Assembly: GCF_000003815.2 (NCBI RefSeq)
Contig: NC_049992.1
Coordinates: 11,520,884-11,584,883 of the forward strand
Direction of reading: 5' to 3'
DNA: 64,000 nt
DNA from: Branchiostoma floridae
Lineage: Eukaryota; Chordata; Leptocardii; Amphioxiformes; Branchiostomatidae
Part shown: piece by piece, positions 40,401 through 50,084 of the stretch
Numbering within the stretch: the first letter of the stretch is position 1
Layout: the number at the start of each line of letters is the position of its first letter
Program-made: the position numbers and the translations under genes
The notes under the pieces: model-generated
The model's input: only the letters and a program-made list of their open reading frames with translations
Told to the model about the DNA's origin: nothing
Database searches by the model: none

Positions 40401-43400
40401 GTCAGTGACACTGTCAGAAATGATCTGCTAAACAACATGTTATGCATGACTTTTCTTGTAACCTGGTATTCAAATCTGCATTATTAGTAGTTTCGACAGG
40501 AGCTTAAATGAGAGTTCATCCCACCTTCTGCTCCTGGAGGATCCTTCGAGCATTTTCTGCCTCTCCTCTCAGCTCCACGTTCTGTCTCTTCAGGTCAGCA
40601 ACTATCCTCTGGTTTACCTGCATGAAGCAAATATGTGCCAATATGAACTATCTGAAGTTTGCAGGGAGAGGACCAATGTCCGTGAGCAAATTAGGAATGT
40701 CAAAATCACTACAATAACATTGAATACATTTTAATAAATCTAGAAAATGTGTATCCCTGTAGTCTGTATAATGCAAACTCTGCTGTCCAGCATTTAACAA
40801 CCCTTCCCAGCAGATGTTGAATGGGCTGCTATAAGTATGATTTAATCAGGCTATGCTACTTCAGTATGGTGATTCAATACAAAATAATATCTTAACCATA
40901 AATGTAGAATGTACTAGTACGTGATGGCATTTACCAGTAACACTTGAATAGGAGTAACTAAAATTGTTAACAGGACTTACCTGATGTTCTCCTACAAATT
41001 TTTTCATCTCTCTTTCCCTTATTTCTGGAAAAGGAATAAAAAGCCTGAGGCATGCACAGTAAGACTTCAATACTGTTACACAGAAAGAACTTATAATTAC
41101 AAGATGACTCAACCAGGGCAGGACCTGGCCCTCTATCACGGGATAGAAATTTGATCGTTGGGACAGAAAAAATTCACCCAAAATCCAATCCAAAATCATC
41201 CAAAAATATGAACTTTATGACATGAAATATGAACTTTATGACATGAAATTGATGAAAGCTTGTAAGCTTGAAGTGACAGATTTAAGAATCAAATTTAAAC
41301 ACGGCCTCCCAAACAATGAGTGGAACAGAAATAAACTTTAAAGCTGGAAACAATCCTGAACTCAAACTATAATGGCAATGCCTACTCAGGTAACCAGGAT
41401 TTCTACATGAAAAATAGCAGAATACATACAGATAGAATAAAACTAGTGAAACAACAAAGTCTGTAATGTACAGTGAACTGACCAGTTTCTGCCCTGAGTG
41501 TCCTGACCAACTCTTCCATCTGTTCTCGTATCATCTGTTCCTTCTTTAAGTCATCCCTTGCCTGCATAGTCTCCTTCCTCAGTACATTACAGTCTGAAGA
41601 CAGCGTGTCGACCTGGAAGTTCACAAAATGTGTTTGGTCTGACTTTCCTTCTAGTCTGATGATGACAATAGCTTTTTGCTTGGATTCTAGTTTAGAGAAG
41701 TGTCAATTTCAAAGTATGGCCCTCAGGATTAAAGATTTTACCTACTTACACCAAAAGATATTCCTGGCCCAATGCATAAAGTATCAACAGTCTATGATAT
41801 GCAAGATCGACTGTAACTTCCTCCATGTAGTAACATTGTCACCCGTTATATTCGATATCAATGCTTGTTTAATCTTCTTGCCCATCCCTGTACCCAATAC
41901 AAATGTGGTTAAAATCTTTGCAGGCTCAATGTTAATGGTACAGTCATTAACGGTACTTTTATAATGCCATTTTACCTCATGCCTCTCAGTTTCCACCACC
42001 CCTTCCATACTGTGTATTCTGGTCAGAAGTGTAGCATGGGATTCCTCAAGACTGGCCCGGAGACTGCTTTCACGGGACAGCTCTTCTTTTATCTATAAGA
42101 AATACAACACTCTACATCAAGTCTCTTAGTAGTATAGATTTTAACACTAGATTTTAATTGTCAATTGTTAGAAGCGGATCTTATTGGCAAACTGCCTCCT
42201 ATTCGATGATATGATGTATGATATGATAGTATAGACATATTGAATAACAAGGAAATACCTATTCAAAAGTAAATAGGACACCTGGATTTTTGTAAATCAC
42301 TACAAATGTAACATTTTTTGTATCTACAAAACAGTATAGAACTCACCTCATTTAGCCTTCTTGACAACTTTTGTTTCGTGCCCTTTAACTCTTCATACCT
42401 AGCTGTCAGCTCACTCTGTATGATTACATGTGTAGCATTAGGGTAGATGCGTTAACAAAAATTGTGGCACACCATTTACATATAATGAGCTGAAAACGGT
42501 ATCATGGGATTGAGACATAGTATCAGCACAGCAATTTGAAACATAGGTTTGAGACTAGTATGAGACAAAGAATTGAGAACACTTGGTATCTAACTACATA
42601 CAGTTCTTCCTTCATCCTTCTATGGAATCCTACATGCATTCCCAGGGCTCGAAATACTGGGTGCATGTGCACCCAGGTGCACCCAAAATTGGAGATGTGC
42701 ACCCAATCTTTTTCTGTGGGTGCACAGGGTGCATCCAAATATTTTCTTAGGTTTGTGTATGTAAAGATATCAAAGTATACTAGTATACATCATATTCTTG
42801 ACATCTAAGTGTTAGAAAGATAATAAAAATGTCTATTATGGTAATTGTTTAAGAATTTAATAGCTTGTAACTTAGTTTTATTTCTAGGTTATTACTTCAA
42901 TTCATTAAATAAGTGGTGCACCCAAAAATTTTTTGCCGCACCCAAAATTTTTTTGGTGCACCCAATTTCTTAAGCTGGGTGCACCAGTGCACCTAATCCC
43001 AAAAATGAATTTCGAGCCCTGATTCCATATCCATTCATTCATCCCATCATTCTTTCAGTGCTTCCTTCCTTCCCTTATTCAATGAATAAGCTGTATGATT
43101 ACAAAGACCCTGTCACACAGCATGAAATATTATCAGCCATCAAGCCTAAATGACATTTTCCTTTGTAATATACTAATAATATATATGCCAGAGATTCTGA
43201 CAATCATTGAGCAACTTAAACTTTGAAGAGATCAATGCCATGTGATGGGACAGATTTTCAAGTAAAAAACTACTCTCCAGTCTTGAGCAAAATTTAGATT
43301 TTGCGGACCTCCTGGTGATTACTAACAATACCGCCAAAGTTCATCCACGGTATAACTGGGGCTTGATGAACACAATATGTTACAAAATTAACTAAATCAA

Positions 43401-44448
43401 AAAACAGTTCCCTGACCTTCTCAGTGTTGGAGACCTCCAGTGCATTTTGTAACTGTTGTACATCCAGGACTGCCGTCTCCCTCCTGTTCTCAGCCTCCTC
43501 CACGTCTCTCTGTAACCGCTCCTGACGACCTTTCAACTTCTTCACCTCGCGGTCGTAAGCCTCCACAGCAGCCGCCATCTGTTCATTGGCTCCCTGGATG
43601 GGGGGATGACCAAGATGTTGATGAATGATTGGATAAGGAAAAAATCTACAGAGTACAGTACAACATGTAACTATATTGATAGCAAATAAGTAAACTGCAC
43701 TCTTCTAGTACTGTAAAGTTTTATCTACCAATATCCTAGGCACATGATAAGCCTGTAACAGTGAGAATAGCTTATGAAAAAGACTACAACTTACAAGCTA
43801 CTGCTGTTTTTTTTCTTGTTGAAACATCTGAGAATGTTGACCAGTATCCTTTCTGGGGAATTTCAGGCAGAGTAGCAATGTTCAATTACTGGTCAAAATT
43901 TTGCATGTGATTGTGAACAATAAACAAACATGTAAATTTGCTGTTGGACTATAACATTTGAGGCCAGAACTTACGAGCTGCTTCAGGAGTATCTTTTATT
44001 ACACCATCTCCTATGTGAGTCAAAGCACAATAAAGTCGTCATTTTCTATCTAAACATACAATACCTGAGTATCTTTCCCCCTCAAGTCTTTCTCAGCCTG
44101 CAGTGTAACCAGGTTCAGCTTCAGTGACTGTATAGTGCTCTCAGTCCTGCACACCCTCGCCACTAGTTCCTCATACTTTTTCTGCAGCACCTCGGGGGCC
44201 ACCTGAGCTGCCCTGTGCTGGAACGGACTGATGGGACCCTGTACGCCAGGATCCAGGGCCTGTGATCCGGCCTGTCGTTGTGACATGATCACACGTGGAT
44301 CAAACCCCATCTCAGCTAGCTGTGACAGAAGACTGTGGGTGTCGCCCTCCGTGGACTGGAGACGACTTTCTAAGACGTGCAGAGTGTCCTTGGTTGGTGA
44401 CCCTGGGGGCCCCCGTGAGGCGGGGATGACTTGTCGTTGGCGTGACAT
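25484..44448 (-). CDS. CCDC150: CCDC150 orthologue, coiled-coil protein, 28 coding exons
   Basis: Long coiled-coil protein; function poorly known. Coding exons, 5' to 3' on the minus strand: 44448-44065, 43593-43417, 42415-42347, 42092-41976, 41612-41483, 41024-40981, 40617-40525, 40240-40148, 36640-36516, 36167-36083, 33451-33404, 33118-33005, 32475-32383, 31986-31903, 31491-31321, 30806-30684, 30186-30017, 29689-29596, 29222-29053, 28764-28638, 28350-28156, 27573-27505, 27393-27296, 27167-27116, 26529-26452, 26251-26172, 25924-25816, 25594-25484. All GT-AG, all phases agree; total 3,303 nt, 1,100 aa, against about 1,100 for human CCDC150. Matching stretches include SLKLNLVTLQAEKDL near the N-terminus, DSKNRLAYDKGKLQ, QTELGRKDSEIAAMK, DLSRTNKQLQGRIDEL and AHEWFKSKFDNLQ-ELDK near the C-terminus. 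Nearly the whole product is heptad-rich. The start M-S-R-Q-R-Q lies in the first coding exon, whose acceptor is CTTCACAG at 44465, so a non-coding first exon is required. Confidence 0.93.
26640..26830. repeat. Dispersed GTTCGCGGTGG-type repeat in a CCDC150 intron
   Basis: Contains aagttcgcggggattt, cgcggtggttttaagttcg and gttcgcggtggatttaaatt: related units in tandem with inverted flanking pieces. It has the look of a MITE-like repeat. No ORF. Confidence 0.55.
27681..28150. repeat. 61-bp minisatellite in a CCDC150 intron
   Basis: About seven and a half copies of a 61-bp unit (ggaggataatcagtgtgaat, gtgagttcagcacca, ggacaggaccagtgtgaagt, cagta). Central units are nearly identical, edge units degenerate. 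The array reaches within a few bases of the splice donor of the exon 28350-28156. Confidence 0.92.
30913..31187. repeat. Two-copy direct repeat (~137 bp) in a CCDC150 intron
   Basis: ctctcctgtccgatcaagta at 30923 is followed about 130 bp later by ctctcctgtctgatcaagta, and both lead into gccactagtgaataaatt or accactagtgaataaatt. The two copies are clearly diverged. Confidence 0.75.
31625..31750 (+). repeat. Possible tRNA-derived SINE fragment
   Basis: The stretch ggtccagagttcgatactcg resembles a tRNA B box and T arm (stem GAG..CTC around TTCGA). No convincing A box or acceptor stem is seen, so it is not a tRNA gene. Confidence 0.35.
33536..34753 (-). CDS. Large ORF inside a CCDC150 intron: alternative exon or nested gene
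   Basis: An open frame of 422 codons from ATG 34753 to a stop at 33485, on the CCDC150 strand, between the exons 36167-36083 and 33451-33404. The product is hydrophilic with two related charged segments (DSLKTEIKILTREKKRLLEK and KSLKEEVKLLRKQRKQLVEQ), probable coiled coils, and a Lys-rich centre. A donor AGG|GTAAAA at 33536 and a candidate acceptor GTTTCTGTCAG before 34591 would give a 1,056-nt cassette, phase 0 at both ends, exactly the phase of the surrounding CCDC150 exons; alternatively it is an alternative first exon or a separate gene. The 28-exon CCDC150 already matches the human length without it. Such a long open frame in this AT-rich intron is unlikely by chance. Not recognised as any known family. 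Confidence 0.55.
34790..36060. other. CCDC150 intron sequence, nothing recognised
   Basis: About 1.3 kb between the large ORF and the exon 36167-36083. No exon, RNA gene or clear repeat seen. Confidence 0.4.
37217..37447. repeat. Dispersed repeat, copy 2 (first copy at 12105-12265)
   Basis: Same family as 12105-12265, here longer. Contains an (ac)n-gacagacac microsatellite and ends in ctccatttttttcatggag, an imperfect palindrome. It directly precedes the TIR-element array. Confidence 0.65.
37466..39909. mobile_element. Tandem array of a TTAA-flanked TIR element, 980-bp period
   Basis: Three copies of a 476-bp element (37470-37945, 38450 to about 38925, 39430-39905) alternate with two copies of a 504-bp spacer, an exact 980-bp period. 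Element ends are imperfect inverted repeats: GGTCGCATAACACAGTATTT on the left against GGTAGCAGAACACAGTTTTT read inward from the right. The whole array is bounded by TTAA at 37466-37469 and 39906-39909, as expected of a piggyBac- or Kolobok-like insertion. Copies 1 and 3 look identical; copy 2 differs just inside its left end (ccccgtgtctaaaggtcgat against ccccgtggacataagtagat) before the gap. No transposase ORF; small open frames inside it are not conserved genes. It lies in the CCDC150 intron between exons 40240-40148 and 36640-36516. Confidence 0.85.
38514..38814. other. Assembly gap, 301 N, inside the TIR-element array
   Basis: The flanks keep the 980-bp register exactly (tcttgttaatt at 37835 and 38815), so the gap size is right and the missing sequence should be element copy 2. 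Confidence 0.9.
42643..43021. mobile_element. Short TIR element (CAGGGCTCGAAAT ends, 5-bp TSD)
   Basis: Begins CAGGGCTCGAAAT, ends ATTTCGAGCCCTG, and is flanked by ATTCC on both sides (42638-42642 and 43022-43026). Length 379 bp, no ORF. The interior is packed with GTGCACCC/GGGTGCAC repeats in both orientations. Same terminus and duplication length as 5301-5627 but a different internal motif. In a CCDC150 intron. Confidence 0.85.
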
Positions 44449-44784
44449 TTTGCCACTATAGGCACTGTGAAGACAAATTCATACTGAGCAGGGATGTAGC
44501 TTACAGTAATACAGATTACTTATGGCAGCTTGAGAATCAACAACATTTAGTTTGTAGCCAGGTAGGATGCATCTGAACTCTCCCAATTATGTTCCCAGAA
44601 AGTACAATATATTAGACGTAACTGTTATGATTTACGAAGAACCTTCAAAAATTTGTGTCTGGTGTTTTGGGCATCACTAAGGAGCTTGGCATAATTTTTT
44701 TTATCATGCCCAAAAAACTTGAATAAGTAAAAAGTTTGTTTTATGTTCTTGTTGTTTATCTTGCAAGTATACAAAAGTAACGGG

Positions 44785-45243
44785 TTCCGCGCTGGTGTTC
44801 CAGTGCTGAACTATGGGTCGAATCGGCCTCAGCACTGGTTTTCCAGTGCTGAAGAAACGTCAGCACTGGTTTTCCAGTGCTGAACGGCCTTGTTCGAGTG
44901 CTGAAGCTCCCTCAGCACTGGAATTCCAGTGCTGAACCCAATGCGAGCACTGGATTTCCAGTGCTGAACTTCTCCGAGCACTGGTTTTCCAGTGCTGAAC
45001 TACCGTCAGCACTCGGGTACCAGTGCTGAACTCGCGGCAGAGGTCATTCAGCACTGGTTACCCAGTGCTGAAACCGCCGTCAGCACTGGAACCGAGTGCT
45101 GATATACAAAAGTAACGGGTTCAGCACTGGATTTACCAGTGCTCGGTAACTTTTCAGCACTGGAATACCAGTGCTGTAAAAACTTCAGCTCTGGGCTTCC
45201 AGTGCTGACATTTATAAAGCACTGGAACGTTCCAGTGCTGAAC
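44785..45243. repeat. Left palindrome array of the transposon (~14 units)
   Basis: Units of about 22-24 bp such as CAGCACTGG-TTTT-CCAGTGCTG, separated by 5-20 bp. Several units have substitutions in one arm (e.g. CAGCACTCGGGTACCAGTGC). It contains an internal copy of the terminal sequence, tatacaaaagtaacggg, near 45103. Each unit can form a hairpin with a 9-bp stem. Confidence 0.9.
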
Positions 45244-45679
45244 GTTATATCTGTTCTTACATTTTCAATATCACAAAGAAACGAGAAGAAGCCGAATGTA
45301 CGCAGTAGATTACGATCCTTGAGTAGTGTAGATTCATTGTATCATTATATCATGTTGTATCATTTGTTGTGACCTGTACTAAACCCAGTGGGTATGAATG
45401 TACAAGAAAGGTCTTCATTCATTCAATATTCGTGTACTAGTAGCATACGTCCGTACGGCTGTCTGAGTTATTTCCTTTAGACTTAGGTTTATCTGTGCGT
45501 GTTATTTAATATCCAATCAGATCTTGCGTGGCACTAGCTTTTACTAGCTTTAGACTAGAGTAGAGACTTGTGATATTGTTAATTGTGTATACAGTTAATG
45601 GCACTCAAGTTTCTTTTCTTTTGTTCAATTGATAGAAAATTTCAAATTACTAATCACATATTCTATACTTGTGGCAAAG

Positions 45680-46115
45680 TAGTGTCTTTTTAGTCAGAGG
45701 TAGACAACTAACAGTTGGTCTATCTGTGTGGTAAAGAGATCGCTTGTTTTTTATTACAAAGAATAGGTAGTTACAGGTGGACGACACATTCTGCTTGTGC
45801 GGCAAAGTAACATCATTTAAAAAACAATAGGTAGTCAGAATTAGACAACTAACAGTTGGTCTATCTGTGTGGTAAAGAGATTGCTTGTTTTTTGTTTTTT
45901 TTACAAAGAATAGGTAGTTACAGGTGGACGACACATTCTGCTTGTGCGGAAAAGTAGCATCATTTAAAAAACAATAGGTAGTCAGAGTTAGACAACTAAC
46001 AGTTGGTCTATCTGTGTGGTAAAGAGATCGCTTTTTTTTACAAAGAATAGGTAGTTACAGGTGGACGGCACATTCTGCTTGTGTGGCAAAGAAGCATCAT
46101 TTAAAAAAACATTGT
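45680..46115. repeat. Central tandem repeat of the transposon (~143 bp, three copies)
   Basis: The block aactaacagttggtctatct recurs at 45706, 45847 and 45994 (141 and 147 bp apart), each followed by a wtggtaaagagat-type segment, ggtagttacaggtggac and a catcatttaaaaaac end. Confidence 0.85.
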
Positions 46116-46184
46116 ATAATACAGTTGTCCATTTATATTTTGTTACAGAATGTAAGTTCTTTTCACCAACTTTATACATTCTAT

Positions 46185-46590
46185 ACTCGGTTTCCAGTGC
46201 AGAATATTTGTCAGCACTGGATTTCCAGAGCTGAAATGTCCTCAGCACTGGAAATCCAGTGCTGATTGTAGTCTCAGCACTCGGTTTCCAGTGCTGACAG
46301 GAGGGCTTCGAGTGCTGAAGCTGCCTCAGCACTGGATTTCCAGTGCTGAACTGCCGTCAGCACTCGGGTACCAGTGCTGAACTCGCGGCAGAGGTCATTC
46401 AGCACTGGTTACCCAGTGCTGAAACCGCCGTCAGCACTGATTGTAGTCTCAGCACTCGGTTTCCAGTGCTGACAGGAGGGCTTCGAGTGCTGAAGCTGCC
46501 TCAGCACTGGATTTCCAGTGCTGACGCCGGCTCAGCACTGGATTTCCAGTGCTGACGACCACTTCAGCACTGGTGTTCCAGTGCTGGCAG
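46185..46590. repeat. Right palindrome array of the transposon (~13 units)
   Basis: Same palindrome as the left array. A stretch of about 85 bp around 46352-46437 (gtcagcactcgggtaccagt onward) is nearly identical to about 45004-45089 of the left array, in the same orientation. A second internal duplication (caggagggcttcgagtgctg) occurs at about 46299 and 46470. Confidence 0.88.
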
Positions 46591-46807
46591 AGGAGACCGT
46601 TACTTTTGTATATTTGCGTTTATCTTTCTTTTCGCAACCATTGTCTGGCCATAAGCATTCTTCTGCAGACAGACATGTGAAGTTTGTACTAATTTCTAAC
46701 AAACCAAAACAAATAATTTACTAGTACCCCCCTCCCCACAATTCACTGTCGAAATTCAACTATTCCTAATGACGACTCTGAGGTAGATCTAAACTTGTAG
46801 TACCTAC

Positions 46808-46960
46808 CTTTCGATTAAGGTGCTCCTAGAAAGCCAGTCGGTATGACTTCCCTTCTAAACTGCGCTTGATATTCGAGAAAACGCCGGTTTCCGTGACTTT
46901 CTTGTTTTCAAACAAGTTGAACTGGCGGCCATTTTGGCTTCCCTGTCGTTATTGGTGAGA
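46808..46960 (-). promoter_or_regulatory. CCDC150 non-coding first exon and promoter region
   Basis: A strong minus-strand donor CGAAAG|GTAGGTA ends a putative exon at 46808, which would splice to the acceptor before 44464. Upstream, 46924-46938 reads GGCGGCCATTTTGGC, a good YY1-type promoter motif (minus strand AAAATGGCCGCC). It includes an ATG opening a 24-codon upstream frame, if transcribed. The exact start site is not known. Confidence 0.5.
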
Positions 46961-47304
46961 TATCACGTGATCACTTAGGCCGGGAACGAGATGACTTCTC
47001 GGTTCCGGGGTAGTTCACTTGAGGTCAAAACAGGTGGTTGCTGTGTTTTTCAGTGTTTTTGACGAGTTTTAATTCGGTCTGAAACGTATTCGTCATCCTA
47101 TTATGTGTATTTTAACATTTGCGTTTTTTCTGCGTAGGGGGACTGCGTAGGGGCACTGGATTTGCAAAAAGGTTTGAATACACAATACAGCATGTTACAG
47201 AATGCGGCCGCGAAAGAAAAGAAGAAAATCCATGAAAAATGTTTTGGATCCGGACTGTGTGTGGCAAAACGCAACAGTATAAACGGCAAATGGCGAAAAA
47301 AAGG

Positions 47305-47604
47305 AAAAAGAGTTGGGTCCCACTGTATTGGCCGGGCTGAGACGCAGTGCCTATTCACGGGCGCGATCCCGCTACTGATCGACACGGGGACTTTTGCCTG
47401 CTTTGTTTCCAACCTGGGCCGGTGCGTCCCTCCTTAGACGACCTGGTTGCCCTGGGCTCCCCCGGGGAAACCATATCGATGCCGAACTTAGCGTGGACGC
47501 CCGATCGCCATAGGACAGCACGCCCCAGAACCCCCGGCCTCAAGCGGTCCACCAACCCCAGCCTCCAGGTAGCTGGATTACAGGCGCGCGCCACCACGCC
47601 CAGC
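47305..47604 (-). ncRNA. RN7SL: 7SL (signal recognition particle) RNA
   Basis: RNA scaffold of the SRP, which directs ribosomes to the ER. On the minus strand from about 47604 it reads GCTGGGCGTGGTGGCGCG, CGCCTGTAATCCAGCTACC, GGAGGCTGGGG, GGACCGCTTGAG, GTTCTGGG, CGATCGGGCGTCC, CTAAGTTCGGCATC, then GATCAGTAGCGGGATCGCGC, CCGTGAATAGGCACTGC and CTCAGCC, closely following human 7SL in order and spacing: Alu domain, S domain with helix 8 and the SRP54-binding region, then the closing Alu strand. It ends GGGACCCAACTCTTTTT, a Pol III terminator. Length about 300 nt, as expected. Parts also resemble an Alu-like SINE, but the complete S domain shows a full 7SL copy. No poly(A) tail is seen, which favours a genuine gene over a retrocopy. 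Confidence 0.93.
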
Positions 47605-47699
47605 TGAGAGACGGGCTGCCATTTTACGGGTATGAGTGTTTGTATCACGTGATCAAGGTGTACTTTGTACAAATGTCGCTGAGTGGTGTCACAAGTAAT

Positions 47700-49740
47700 G
47701 CCCCCTTGTAAAATTGATCCGAAGTACGCGAAAAAGCTGAAGACAGTACATTACTTTTAATTTTTGATCTGAAGTACATTAATTTTGTACTTTTTATTAA
47801 CGTTACGTTATATCAAAAACAGGCTTTTTCTTTCGTTTGTGAAATCTTCTTCATGGTATTCCACACATTTTTATATATTGGGTAATGCATTCAATTGAGT
47901 TCATACTATAGTATGTGACATCTCCATGTGAAATTCACACGGTTCGTTCCCTACTTCTACCTATAGAAAGGAATACTGAAACTCATGATTAGCCCGACTC
48001 GATTGTAATACTATATCAAGGACTTGTGTTGGCCCTTCTTGTTAAGTTAATTTAGGATGTTACGTCTTATTTAATTCTATACACCTATTTTGCATTTTGT
48101 GTAAAAGTCGTTGCCATACATTACAACTGTCGTGCAATAAAGTTCTTCTTCTTCTATATACTCGTTGTTATATTAAATGTTCTTGCTCCTACCAAGGAGG
48201 TTATATCACATGTGTTATAACCTCCTTGCTCCTACCAAGGAGGTTTCAACCTCCTTGCTCCTACCGTTTACACAACCACCTCACCAACAACATTACATGG
48301 CCCGGCCTCCATCCTCGTGAGAACTTCGGGGCGTCGCATGATAACGTGGTCTGGCTATCTATTGGGGACTGTTTATTTTCCTTAAGTGTAATGGCACTTA
48401 AGGGCTACACGTTATGAATACAGTACTACGCAAAGATTCTCTCCCCATTGTTCAGTCATTGAATCTCCCTCTAGCTGTTCCCTGCCGGAACAGAACGGGA
48501 GATATTGTCAACCTACGTATACTAGTACTTTTCAGGTACGAGTCTTTGTGCTCTTTCTTCTGTTGCGACTCTTTCTATCCACCCCAAATGTCACACCTAT
48601 GGCTGTTGAATCTGCACTTTTCATGGTTACAATAGCATGACTTATTTCAATCTTTGATAGGTGTTATTAGTATGTCATCTGTCATTCTTGTTGTTCCTCA
48701 AGACGGGTGGTATTAGATGCTTGAAGTAGCAAATAGTCGCTTTATATTGTTTCCAGTTGCAACTTTGAGTATCTTTTTTGTTGTGTTGTGTTCCCTGACT
48801 CCTTGTAGTGCTTTGTTGACTACGATTGACGACCAGGAACACTGCTATTTGAGCAGACAACTTTAATCTAACTTTCTACTCTGATTCCATGTGACTAGTG
48901 TAGTGATACAAAAATAGCGTAGTGATTTGACTGGAAGTAATTCGGTCCAAGGCCCCATAAGGCGTGCTGGGCCTTGCCTGATGACATTATCTGGATATGT
49001 AACATCCCCCTTTCTTTTAAGTAGAACAGTCTATGGCTGGAGTGTTGTCTAGAGTCCTTGTCCAGCTCTTTTTCTTTATGCTTGATCTCTATACTTCAAC
49101 TGAATATATATACATTTTTGTTTGTAAGAAAAATATATGTTTCATGCAACTTTTGTTAACTCTTAACATAACACGATTGAACTGAACATAACATTGTATA
49201 TACTGGTGGTATAGTGACACAAAGTGGTTGCTATTCTACTGAAGTCTGATACTTCTGTATAAGTAGTATCTATCTTGATACTTGTTCATTTCATTGTCCG
49301 TGATTGTCCGTGATTGTCCTTGACTTTGGTACTTGTTCTTGGGTGTGTTGTCTATTGTCTTCAGATATGTTTCTTACGTCAGACTTCTAGTAGATTAAAC
49401 ATGTACTTACTGATTACCCACGTGTGATTGAGTTTCTCCGTGCGTTTGTGTGTGTGAGAATGGGGAGAGCCACAGACTTTGATTATCGTAAAAAAGTGTC
49501 TGTGATTTACTTTCAACACATATGAACATGAAGAGAATCAAGTTTTGGTTCCATTTCCAGCCGGCTAGCGCCAAGCCAAAACAAGGACATTCAACATAAC
49601 TTGACAGTAGAGAAATCTATATTTTCTAGGAAATGAGAATAGGCTTCCTCATATATTGCTATCCCATATCATACCATCGGGCATATCACGATGGACGCAA
49701 AAATAGCGGTCTACCTGAATTTCCAGGAGTGACATTAAGT
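47700..49740. other. Gene-poor spacer
   Basis: AT-rich, no exon recognised. It includes a palindromic repeat at 48181-48265. No transmembrane exons that would complete the GPCR fragment at 49760 were recognised. Confidence 0.45.
48181..48265. repeat. Palindromic CTCCTTG/CAAGGAGG repeat
   Basis: Contains the unit ccttgctcctaccaaggagg three times, with ttatatcacatgtgttataa between inverted copies, so the segment can fold into a long hairpin. Confidence 0.6.
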
Positions 49741-49759
49741 CGCGTAACCCCGTAACTAG

Positions 49760-50084
49760 GATGGTGACCGCCGTTGTTGTAGCCTTTGTTGTATCCTGGC
49801 TGCCAGGACACATTATAAACTTGGTGTACGTCTCAAATACAATGATAGACAATAAGACATTGACATGCGGAACCTGGGCGTGCTTCATGCTACAGATCGT
49901 CAACTCTGTCTCCAACCCGTTTCTGTACGCTCTACTCGGAGACAGGTTTGGCTTCTACATCCGGGACATCATTTGTAGGAAAGGTGTGTGTAAACAAAGT
50001 GACAGCGATGGGAGGAAACAACGAAGGAAAAAAACACACAACGGACAAGCAACAAATAAAGAGACAGCTTCAACAAGCCTTTAA
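49760..50084 (+). CDS. Class A GPCR, last exon (TM6-TM7 and tail)
   Basis: A 3' exon with a plausible acceptor (cccgtaactag|G before the ATG at 49761; upstream in frame there are stops). Its 107 residues hold TM6, VVVAFVVSWLPGHIINLVY (C-W-x-P replaced by S-W-L-P), an extracellular loop with Cys residues, TM7 ending in NSVSNPFLYALLGDRFG (the N-P-x-x-Y motif), then a basic cytoplasmic tail with KQRRKK and a stop at 50084. This is rhodopsin-family, most like peptide receptors (inference). TM1-5 are not found upstream in this window, so it is either the last exon after a long intron, an assembly break, or an orphan fragment. Confidence 0.75.

Larger units (their letters stand above)
44763..46617. 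mobile_element. Palindrome-array DNA transposon with 9-bp target duplication
   Basis: A 1,855-bp element in the first CCDC150 intron. Ends are 21-bp inverted repeats, GCAAGTATACAAAAGTAACGG on the left and GCAAATATACAAAAGTAACGG read inward from the right (one mismatch), written here as 20-base-plus-one motifs at 44763-44783 and 46617-46597. Flanking GTTTATCTT occurs at 44754-44762 and 46618-46626. Next to each end is an array of a short palindrome, CAGCACTGG-N4-6-CCAGTGCTG. The middle carries a ~143-bp tandem repeat. An internal copy of the terminal sequence starts near 45103. No transposase ORF, so it is non-autonomous. Nine-base duplications suggest a Mutator- or Merlin-like mobiliser; the palindromes may be transposase binding sites. 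Confidence 0.88.

Noticed and set aside
44785-46590. CRISPR-like regular repeats
   Set aside because: Units are palindromes with irregular 5-20 bp separations inside a TIR element with target duplications, in an animal genome; there are no unique spacers of constant length.
47101-47672. Open frames on both strands around 47.1-47.7 kb
   Set aside because: They overlap the 7SL RNA gene, whose sequence explains the region fully.
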